From NCBI GenBank assembly GCA_035255485.1, contig DATEZO010000292.1, positions 1 to 10,771 on the forward strand: a stretch of 10,771 nt of DNA. The letters are read 5' to 3'. The stretch is from DATEZO01 sp035255485 (GTDB lineage: Bacteria > Pseudomonadota > Gammaproteobacteria > Burkholderiales > Burkholderiaceae_D). The notes beneath the pieces were generated by a model, which saw nothing but the letters and a program-made list of their open reading frames with translations, did no database searches and was not told the DNA's origin. Below, piece after piece: positions 1-5,816 of this stretch (position 1 is the stretch's first letter; the number at the start of each line of letters is the position of its first letter). A program made the position numbers and the translations under genes.

Positions 1-461
1 AGCGGGATCCTGCGCACATCGCTGCGGCCGATGGCGCTTTCCCAGAATTCCGGATCGAAGTTATTCGGACCAAGCTGCAGCAATGTGTGCGTGCGTTCGT
101 AAAACGGCGCAAGCTCGTGCAGGGTAAACGGCCAGCCGCTATGCGGCACCCAGCCCCGCTGCTCAAAATCCCATGGGTCAAGCGGCCGGCACCAGCCGCC
201 CCAGCAGTTGCTGCTGCCGCCAAGATAGCGGCTGCGGCAACCATCGGAAAAGCGGTAGGGCATGCCCGCCGCCTCTCCGCGATACAGGCTGCGGGTATTG
301 TCGTCCGGATCGAATCCGCCGCTCTCCAGCAGGCAGACATCAATCCCCTGCCGGTCGAATTCAAGCGCCAGCGTAATGCCGGCCACGCCACCGCCGATGA
401 TACAGATCGTTGCGTTGATAACACTGCCTTCTTCAATGCGTCGCGTATCAATGAACATCAT
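1..461 (-). CDS. GMC-family FAD-dependent oxidoreductase, N-terminal part (runs off window)
   Basis: Only the first 153 residues are inside the window; the gene continues past position 1. The N-terminus carries a Rossmann FAD-binding fold: a hydrophobic strand into GGGVAG (residues 23-28), then a second strand ending in LLESGG, whose Glu46 would bind the FAD ribose. Around residues 80-125 the pattern RYLGGSSNCWGG, then RPLDPWDF and WVPHSGWPF, is typical of glucose-methanol-choline oxidoreductases. These oxidise alcohols or sugars using FAD; the substrate here cannot be told. Two adjacent ATGs (461 and 458) follow an AGGG Shine-Dalgarno; the second has the better spacing, so the true start may be one codon later. 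It lies 79 bp after the acyltransferase gene on the same strand, at the distal end of the wza-wzc operon, so a role in modifying the exopolysaccharide or a precursor is inferred from context. The family call is firm; the role is not. Confidence 0.85.
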   Translation of the reverse strand, partial: MMFIDTRRIEEGSVINATICIIGGGVAGITLALEFDRQGIDVCLLESGGFDPDDNTRSLYRGEAAGMPYRFSDGCRSRYLGGSSNCWGGWCRPLDPWDFEQRGWVPHSGWPFTLHELAPFYERTHTLLQLGPNNFDPEFWESAIGRSDVRRIP

Positions 462-540
462 TCGTTCCCTGTTCCACTGCATCGCTCATTGCCAGCATGG
501 AATTCACCGTCCGGCGGCCAGAGTCTGAATGTGCAGATAT

Positions 541-1707
541 TTATTTACGCCTGGATGGTGAATGGCTCCATTTCATGCTTTTCAGGTACTTTAGCGGTGC
601 AAATGCAATTCTCGACATGCGGTCATTCCGGTGCATGACATTACGCAACCACAACAAGCTTTTGCGCAAAAAATTTTTGAATTCTGCGTACAGGATCTTG
701 TCGGTATTCAACAGCATCCTTGCGCGCGATCGGTATACCGTCAGAGTATCCAGTTCCCGCTCTACTCCCAGCAATGCAAACTTGTAGTCATACTTGCCCC
801 ACAAGAAATGAAATTCCTTGCCGCCTCGATCGATGCATTCACAAATCGTGAAATAACAGCACAAAATGCCGAGTAGATACGCGTCGTATTGGGGATCGTG
901 TGCAATCACATTCAAGAAGTAATTTGACCCGGCCCGATAACTGATCGCGCCTGCGCAAATGCGGCCATCGATGACCACGATGCCAACCAGTCCGCATATT
1001 TTGGAAAGCCTGAAGATCCGTTCCGTTTCAGCCTGGTCGAACGCGGATATCTTGTTTTTTCCGGTCATCCTTGCATGGTTCAGGTTCACGATTTCCTGAA
1101 CCATCCTTGCATCGATTTCATCCTTGGCATACACCTTGTATTGAAAAGACGGATTGTTCTCGCCTAACTTTTTTGCATGACGCTTGATATTCCGCCGCAT
1201 GCTCTTGCCCAGTTTTTCCAGATATGCCTCTGCGCTTTCCGGTAATGCGAGAACAATGTCCTCCAGCAGGTTGAAACGCTGATACGGAAGGGGAAGCTTG
1301 CGAAAGTCGGCGTGCACCGCCTTGAACGTGATCAGCGCGATGTCCGGAAACCGTGAAAATACATAGCAGGCAAAGCGTGCAACATCTTCTTCATCCACCC
1401 TGATGACCTCATTGAGCACGCGCACGGTGGCGCGCTCGCACCGAAACAGGAAGACGGTAACAACCTGCCCTCCCTTGCGAACAATGTAGGTGCTCGTATC
1501 CAGGACATCGTTATAGATACGGTATTGAGCCAGCGATGAGAAAATGTTCTCATACAGCCGTTCCATATCGTCCGCGACAAAGGACGGCACGTCATTTTCG
1601 TAACATGAAATCGTGATGCCATCCGGATCGATTGACTGATGCGCCATCCGCTCATCAATCGGTTTGGATGTCCAGTCATAGTCCACTGCCGCACTCGCCC
1701 GCTTCAT
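541..1707 (-). CDS. GNAT-fold acyltransferase of the CelD/BcsL (FemAB-like) type, EPS-associated
   Basis: This 388-residue soluble protein shows no signal peptide or membrane segment. The central part (about residues 150-310) resembles the acetyltransferase domain of the CelD/BcsL family. It has LPESAEAYLEKLGKSMRRNIKR near 155-176, then a basic helix, a substrate-side strand VGIVVIDGRICAGAISYR (241-258) and NVIAHDPQYDAYLLGILC (266-283). FLWGKYDYKFALLG (301-314) is the usual late motif of this group. Such proteins are common in exopolysaccharide clusters and are thought to acylate sugars or precursors; the actual substrate is unknown. The frame is open to an ATG at 1728, but AAGGAGG at 1714-1720 lies inside that extension and is six bases before the ATG at 1707, so 1707 is chosen. 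It follows wzc by 130 bp and precedes the oxidoreductase by 79 bp, which suggests one operon. The C-terminus is rich in Arg and Lys. The family call is reasonably sure. Confidence 0.86.
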   Translation of the reverse strand: MKRASAAVDYDWTSKPIDERMAHQSIDPDGITISCYENDVPSFVADDMERLYENIFSSLAQYRIYNDVLDTSTYIVRKGGQVVTVFLFRCERATVRVLNEVIRVDEEDVARFACYVFSRFPDIALITFKAVHADFRKLPLPYQRFNLLEDIVLALPESAEAYLEKLGKSMRRNIKRHAKKLGENNPSFQYKVYAKDEIDARMVQEIVNLNHARMTGKNKISAFDQAETERIFRLSKICGLVGIVVIDGRICAGAISYRAGSNYFLNVIAHDPQYDAYLLGILCCYFTICECIDRGGKEFHFLWGKYDYKFALLGVERELDTLTVYRSRARMLLNTDKILYAEFKNFLRKSLLWLRNVMHRNDRMSRIAFAPLKYLKSMKWSHSPSRRK

Positions 1708-1713
1708 CTTCCT

Positions 1714-1720
1714 CCTCCTT
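1714..1720 (-). promoter_or_regulatory. Strong ribosome binding site of the acyltransferase gene
   Basis: The minus strand reads AAGGAGG, a near-perfect Shine-Dalgarno, six bases before the ATG at 1707. It lies within the longer open frame that starts at 1728, so it decides the start codon in favour of 1707. Confidence 0.8.
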
Positions 1721-1784
1721 GACGGCATCCAGTTGCGGAGATTTCCCTATCTGGCGGCGGAATATCGCGCTATCCGCTTTTCCG

Positions 1785-1810
1785 TGCCGGCAGTGGGCCG
1801 TTCGCCGGCA
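1785..1810. repeat. GC-rich inverted repeat between wzc and the acyltransferase gene
   Basis: TGCCGGC (1785-1791) and GCCGGCA (1804-1810) form a perfect 7-bp dyad with a 12-base spacer, in the 130-bp gap after the wzc stop. In the minus-strand transcript it would make a GC-rich hairpin. No U-run follows, so it is not a standard terminator. It could pause or protect the mRNA, or be chance, because GCCGGC is itself a palindrome. Confidence 0.45.
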
Positions 1811-1837
1811 ATCGGACTATCAGACAATCCATTGCCG

Positions 1838-4105
1838 TCAGGAAGAAGAAGGTGCTTCAATCAGTTGATGATCTTGCAGCAAATACTGCGTGTGACGGTA
1901 CTTGCCATAGGTATATCCGTATCGGTATCCATATCGTCCTGCCCGCACCTGGATATCGTTGAACACGATCCCCTTGGGCGACAGGCCAGCCTGATACAGG
2001 CGTTTCATCGATTCCGAAATCTCGCCGGGCGTGGTGACTCCGGCGCGCGTCATGATGTAAATAGCGCCGGCATGCGCACCGATGATCAGGCTATCTGCAA
2101 CCGGCAGGATTGGCGTCCCGTCAATCAGAATCAGATCGTAGCTGACGGAGAGCGATTTCAGCAATGCTTCAAAGGACGGTCGCAGCAGCAGTTCCGATGG
2201 GCTGGGCGGCAGGCTGCCGGTCGAAATGAAATCCATGTTTTCGATCACATCGCGGCGAATCACATGTTCCACGCGCCGGGCTCCGGAAATGCAATCGGAC
2301 AGGCCGTTCTGGCGCTCGAGGTCAAAGTACCGGTGCAAATGTCCGTTACGGAAATCGCCATCGATCAGCAGTACTTTTTTCCCGCTTGCGGCCATCAGCG
2401 CTGCCAGGTTGACTGCCACGAATGTCTTCCCCATGCCGGCGGTCGGGCCGGCAATCAGCACGATGTTGTTTTTCGACTGCGTCATCGTGTGCTGCAAGGC
2501 AGCCCGGAAGTTACGCAAGCTTTCGACCGCGATATCCGTGGAAGACATTCTTGCCAGCAGCGGCAACCGTTTTGCATTTGATTCGGCTTCATCCAGCAAG
2601 TCCTCCTGCGCCTTGCTATGGGGAATCGTGGCGTACACCGGTACACCGAGCATATTCTCAATCTCGGATGCATCCTCGATGCCCCCGCGCAGCGCTTTTC
2701 TAATGAACGCGACGATAATGCCGATGAAAAGCCCAAGCAATATGGCAATCGCAATTACCTTGGGCCGATTCGGCGTGATGGGTTTTTCAGGCGCCATCGG
2801 CATGTCGATCATGCGCACGTTGCTGCCCTTGCCTACGGTAATCAGACGCAATTGCTGGGCGGTATTCAGCAAGGCGGTATACAGATCGGTATTGACCTTG
2901 ACATCGCGGGTCAGTCGCAACACATCCTGCTCCAGCAGAGGCAGCGTCTTGACATGGTCGGCAACCTGCTTTATTTCGCTGTTGATCTGCCTGATCTGCT
3001 GATCCACGCCGATCACGGCAGGGTGATTTTCCGTAAAGCGGCTCAGTAATTCCGTTTTCTTTTGTTGCAGGTCCATCCGCTTGATCTTTGCCGCTGCCGA
3101 TTGCTGCAGGCTCAGTTTGGCTTCCTCGCCCAGATCGATCGTGCCATGCGTATTCCGGAACTGGTTAAGTTCCGCTTCAGAATGCTCCAGTTGCTTCTTC
3201 AGTTCCGGCAATTGATTATTAAGCGTAGCAAGGGTCCGGTTCGCCTCTTCACTCTTGCGACCGGCATTCTGGCGAATATATTCCTTGCCTATCTCCCCCA
3301 GGATGCCGCTGACCAGAACCGGGTCGCTGCCCTGGAGCGTGGCGCTGATGATGCCGGATTGCTTGCCTTGTTCCATAATCACCAGGGAAGTCTGAATATC
3401 CTCGATGGTCGAGAGCCTTGACATGCGCTTCAGCGTGAATTGCGCACCGGGTTTCGCATTGATTTGATCCACTCGCAGTTCTATATTTCCCTTTTCAGTT
3501 TCCGCATTCAGGGGGGCGCCGATCTTGCCTTTCAAATCGATATCTTTCTCGCTCTCGCGTAGCCGATAATAACCGTCATTTTCCACTGTCAGCACGAATT
3601 CGCGATTCAGCAAGCCGTCCGGTACGTTAAAGGAGGAAACCGTCATCTTTTCGGCGCCCCATACATAGCCGCCATAGCCCAGCACGCCCGGATCGGACAG
3701 CTGCCTGCTTCGCTTCGCCAGCCATGATCCGATAACAGGAAAATATTTTGGCCGCACATTGATATAAAGGCGGAGATTGTCAATCGCTCGCGACACGACC
3801 AGACGGGAGCGAAGGAGCTCCATTTCGGCTGAAGTCTCGGTCTTGTAGTCGAACATCGAATTCATCTCGCCCAAGATATTTTTCGATTCCTTCGCGCTGT
3901 TTTCTTCGACATGAATCAGCAAGTTCGCTTCATAGACCGGCTTGGCCAAATAGGCATAGCCGATGCCTAGCAGGCTGACGCAAAATGCGACAGCCGCGAT
4001 CAGTCTGCGATTGTCCCAGAGCGTATCAAGATAACTTCTGAAATCCATGCCGTCGTCTTCCTGCACGATGACTGGGCCAGAATATGGAAGAGCTGGATTG
4101 ATCAT
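1838..4105 (-). CDS. wzc: Wzc/EpsB-type exopolysaccharide co-polymerase and BY-kinase (tyrosine autokinase)
   Basis: This 755-residue inner-membrane protein has the full layout of a proteobacterial Wzc. It has a Wzz-type N-terminal domain with a first membrane helix (about 35-53) and a large periplasmic region with coiled-coil stretches (about 285-420). A GNVR-like segment leads to the PxxP motif (APEKPITPNRP, 438-448) and the second membrane helix (449-468). The cytoplasmic kinase has Walker A GPTAGMGKT (553-561), Walker A' LLIDGDFR (579-586), Walker B LILIDGTP (658-665), and a C-terminal tyrosine cluster with seven Tyr between 725 and 741. Members control polysaccharide chain length and export by cycles of autophosphorylation, together with Wza. 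It lies 117 bp after wza. The ATG at 4105 has no clear Shine-Dalgarno; an in-frame ATG at 4048 (Met20) has GGAAG eight bases upstream and is a possible alternative, but the longer N-terminus is usual in this family. No Wzb-type phosphatase gene is seen nearby. Confidence 0.95.
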   Translation of the reverse strand: MINPALPYSGPVIVQEDDGMDFRSYLDTLWDNRRLIAAVAFCVSLLGIGYAYLAKPVYEANLLIHVEENSAKESKNILGEMNSMFDYKTETSAEMELLRSRLVVSRAIDNLRLYINVRPKYFPVIGSWLAKRSRQLSDPGVLGYGGYVWGAEKMTVSSFNVPDGLLNREFVLTVENDGYYRLRESEKDIDLKGKIGAPLNAETEKGNIELRVDQINAKPGAQFTLKRMSRLSTIEDIQTSLVIMEQGKQSGIISATLQGSDPVLVSGILGEIGKEYIRQNAGRKSEEANRTLATLNNQLPELKKQLEHSEAELNQFRNTHGTIDLGEEAKLSLQQSAAAKIKRMDLQQKKTELLSRFTENHPAVIGVDQQIRQINSEIKQVADHVKTLPLLEQDVLRLTRDVKVNTDLYTALLNTAQQLRLITVGKGSNVRMIDMPMAPEKPITPNRPKVIAIAILLGLFIGIIVAFIRKALRGGIEDASEIENMLGVPVYATIPHSKAQEDLLDEAESNAKRLPLLARMSSTDIAVESLRNFRAALQHTMTQSKNNIVLIAGPTAGMGKTFVAVNLAALMAASGKKVLLIDGDFRNGHLHRYFDLERQNGLSDCISGARRVEHVIRRDVIENMDFISTGSLPPSPSELLLRPSFEALLKSLSVSYDLILIDGTPILPVADSLIIGAHAGAIYIMTRAGVTTPGEISESMKRLYQAGLSPKGIVFNDIQVRAGRYGYRYGYTYGKYRHTQYLLQDHQLIEAPSSS

Positions 4106-4222
4106 GGCGTTATTTGAGTTGATTTAGAATTTGCGCAGCATTATGCAAACCACGGCATAAACAATGGGACCGTCATTGCACTGACGGGAAAGCAGGCAGG
4201 CCCTGTACGAGACAGGTATGCA
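4106..4222 (-). other. wza-wzc gap with three small hairpins
   Basis: This 117-bp gap holds no gene. It contains three perfect short dyads: CCTGT/ACAGG (4202-4216, 5-base loop), CCGTCA/TGACGG (4170-4187, 6-base loop) and TTTGC/GCAAA (4130-4149, 10-base loop). None is followed by a U-run on the minus strand. Transcription could read through, with the hairpins tuning the ratio of Wza to Wzc or protecting an mRNA end; that is inference, and short dyads can occur by chance. Confidence 0.4.
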
Positions 4223-5389
4223 TTATCTTGGCGTCTGATAGCTTGCCCCCGTCTGCACCACCTGCGTCAATGCGCTCGGGAAAATCAGACTCACCACGCG
4301 GTGCCAGGTTGCCAGCGGTGCGGCATCGACATAAACGACATCCTGCGGCCTGAGCTCGAATTCCTGTGCCACCGCCAACCCGGCGGGAGTGCGTGCATTA
4401 AGGTGATATACGATAGGTTCCTTGGCGGTCGCATTTCTGACGACGTATACCTGGCGGCCATCCCCGGTTTGCGGATTGATGCCACCCGCTTCGCCAAGCG
4501 CTTCATTGAGCGTCATGCGGCCATTACGCATCTGCATGGCTCTTGGCTGCACCACTTCACCAGTGACGAATATCTTGCTGTCGTCACGCGATCCGACACG
4601 AACCACATCACCATTGGCCAACATGATGCTCGACGGATTTGCGCCTTTCTGCATCATTTGCAAAAGGTCGACCTTGTAAGATTTTTCTGCACGCGTAATC
4701 GTGATATCACTCTGATCGGCAGTCGGCAATACGCCGCCGGCGCGATTCAGCGCTTCCATCAGCGTCATTGGAATATCGGTGATCGGCTGCTGGCCGGGCG
4801 ATTTCACTTCGCCGTCGACGTAGACGCGCTTGCTGCGGTAGGCTTGCACACGCAGCGTTACATCGGGCTGTCTGATATAACGCGCCAGTTTTGCCGCCAG
4901 CGCGTTGCGCGCCTGCGCCTCCGTCATACCCGCCACTTTAAGAGCGCCGGCATAAGGGAACTGGATTACGCCGGCATGATCGACGACGAATCCTGCGGCC
5001 GGAGCGCCGCTACCGTGATTTTCATTTGTTTCGGTGGTCTGTGCGACATTGTTCACTGCGCCGGCCAGTTCAGGATGATCCCATACTACGATGGAAAGAA
5101 TATCTCCCGCCTGGATACTATACGGCGCCGGGCCGCCCAACAGATGGGAAATATCCTGACTGACCTGACTGCGTCGCTGCTCCTTTTCCTCCTTCACCAA
5201 TTCCGCCGTAATGGTCTTCATGATGGGCTTTGCATCGAAAGCGAACGGGCCGACAACCGATGTTGCGGGCCCGGCATCGGATGGCGAATCGAAATGCATG
5301 CCTGGCGACATGGCGGAACAGGCAACCAGCCAAGGCATTACAAGTGCCATGCTCCATCGCTTTGGGTACGCCCTTTGAAAAGAATGCAT
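4223..5389 (-). CDS. wza: Outer-membrane polysaccharide export lipoprotein, Wza/EpsA family
   Basis: This 388-residue protein is close in length to classical Wza. The N-terminus is a lipoprotein signal peptide: basic residues (QRAYPKRW), a hydrophobic stretch, and the lipobox LVAC with the acylated Cys at residue 24; Ser at +2 fits outer-membrane sorting. A polysaccharide-export domain runs from about 90 (YSIQAGDILSIVVWD) to 180. Two SLBB domains follow, starting near KRVYVDGEV (about 187) and SKIFVTGEV (about 272), each with a LMEALNRAGGV or LNEALGEAGGI helix. A C-terminal amphipathic segment (ATWHRVVSLIF, about 360-370) fits the helix that forms the Wza pore in the outer membrane. The frame is open up to 5464, but the ATG at 5389 has GGAGA eight bases upstream and puts the signal peptide at the true N-terminus, so it is preferred. 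It is first in the EPS operon, before wzc. Confidence 0.93.
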   Translation of the reverse strand: MHSFQRAYPKRWSMALVMPWLVACSAMSPGMHFDSPSDAGPATSVVGPFAFDAKPIMKTITAELVKEEKEQRRSQVSQDISHLLGGPAPYSIQAGDILSIVVWDHPELAGAVNNVAQTTETNENHGSGAPAAGFVVDHAGVIQFPYAGALKVAGMTEAQARNALAAKLARYIRQPDVTLRVQAYRSKRVYVDGEVKSPGQQPITDIPMTLMEALNRAGGVLPTADQSDITITRAEKSYKVDLLQMMQKGANPSSIMLANGDVVRVGSRDDSKIFVTGEVVQPRAMQMRNGRMTLNEALGEAGGINPQTGDGRQVYVVRNATAKEPIVYHLNARTPAGLAVAQEFELRPQDVVYVDAAPLATWHRVVSLIFPSALTQVVQTGASYQTPR

Positions 5390-5397
5390 AAAAGTGT

Positions 5398-5402
5398 TCT
5401 CC
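5398..5402 (-). promoter_or_regulatory. Ribosome binding site that sets the wza start
   Basis: The minus strand reads GGAGA, eight bases before the ATG at 5389. The upstream in-frame ATGs (5407 and 5464) have no comparable site and would place 19 or 25 non-hydrophobic residues in front of the lipoprotein signal peptide. Confidence 0.7.
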
Positions 5403-5427
5403 GGCATGATGGTATGAACTCGACCTT

Positions 5428-5458
5428 GACGCGCGAGGTGATAGGGGCGCGCGCGGTC
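5428..5458 (-). repeat. GC-rich hairpin in the wza leader
   Basis: GACGCGCG (5428-5435) pairs with CGCGC-G-GTC (5450-5458) with one bulged base at 5455 and a 14-base loop. It lies 39-69 bases before the wza ATG, downstream of the 5457-5485 dyad in the direction of transcription. The two structures share bases 5457-5458, so full pairing of both at once is not possible. No U-run follows. Confidence 0.45.
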
Positions 5459-5485
5459 ATTCAAGCTTTATCGCTTATTGAATGA
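5457..5485. repeat. 8-bp perfect inverted repeat upstream of wza
   Basis: TCATTCAA (5457-5464) and TTGAATGA (5478-5485) form perfect arms with a 13-base spacer, centred about 82 bases before the wza ATG. It could be an operator for a dimeric regulator, or, if the transcript starts upstream, an mRNA hairpin (GC/GC inside the loop could extend the stem across a 3-base bulge). Confidence 0.55.
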
Positions 5486-5589
5486 ACCCGGCGGGCGGCG
5501 TCACTCGTACTAATTGCATGATCGAAAAAGCGCGTGATCGCACAGAAAAATGTCGGGAGTCGTACCGATATTTCCTAACATTAATCAAA

Positions 5590-5628
5590 AATCAACGATC
5601 CTTGATTGCAACTCTACGTGACAACGTA
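5590..5628. repeat. Two adjacent palindromes upstream of wza
   Basis: AATCAA (5590-5595) / TTGATT (5602-5607), with a 6-base spacer, is followed eight bases later by TACGT (5615-5619) / ACGTA (5624-5628), with a 4-base spacer. A further AATCAA copy lies at 5583-5588. Both dyads have the size and spacing of transcription-factor operators and lie about 200-240 bases before the wza ATG. The factor is not known, and arms of five or six bases can arise by chance in AT-rich DNA. Confidence 0.4.
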
Positions 5629-5746
5629 CATCCCGTTTTGACGTTTATCATGCTGCGTATTTTTAATTTTTCTGGCAGCCAATAGATGAACCTGAGCGCA
5701 TGCACGCGGTTGAATTGAGGGAAGAAACAAGCAGCTTCCACATTGA

Positions 5747-5773
5747 CAGTGTGATGCTGTTTACATCACACCG
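5747..5773 (-). repeat. Long hairpin/palindrome downstream of ybbP
   Basis: GTGTGATG (5749-5756) and CATCACAC (5764-5771) are perfect 8-bp arms with a 7-base loop. In the minus-strand transcript the stem extends by a G-U and a C-G pair to ten pairs (5747-5773); on the plus strand the ninth pair would be an A-C mismatch. It begins 43 nt after the ybbP stop. There is no U-run after it, so it is either a 3'-end stabilising or Rho-associated hairpin of the upstream unit, or an operator for the EPS operon. The strand bias of the extended stem favours an RNA role. Confidence 0.5.
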
Positions 5774-5816
5774 GAACAGTGGACAAGACGGCGATACGCG
5801 GCAACCGGTAACAAGG

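Larger units (their letters stand above)
5390..5816. other. Regulatory intergenic region upstream of the EPS operon
   Basis: This 427-bp stretch between the ybbP stop and wza has no credible gene on either strand. It is the leader and promoter region of the EPS operon. No convincing sigma-70 or sigma-54 promoter could be picked by eye on the minus strand, but five inverted repeats lie in it (5428-5458, 5457-5485, 5590-5607, 5615-5628 and 5747-5773), listed separately. Activator-dependent transcription would be consistent with dyads and a poor core promoter; this is inference. Confidence 0.55.

Noticed and set aside
1733..2581. 282-codon open frame on the plus strand
   Set aside because: It lies opposite the wzc kinase domain, whose Walker motifs are intact on the minus strand.
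4301..5485. 394-codon open frame on the plus strand
   Set aside because: It is antisense to wza, which has a lipobox, SLBB domains and a ribosome binding site. The antisense translation shows no domain.
5607..5623. Sigma-54-like promoter on the minus strand upstream of wza
   Set aside because: It reads TGTCACG-N5-TTGC; the invariant GG is GT and the spacing between the two elements is one base too long.
5482..5685. 67-codon open frame on the plus strand in the EPS leader region
   Set aside because: It has no good ribosome binding site, no recognisable domain, and overlaps several palindromes.
5747..5773. Rho-independent terminator for ybbP
   Set aside because: The stem is good but no U-rich run follows it on the minus strand, so it is recorded only as a hairpin.
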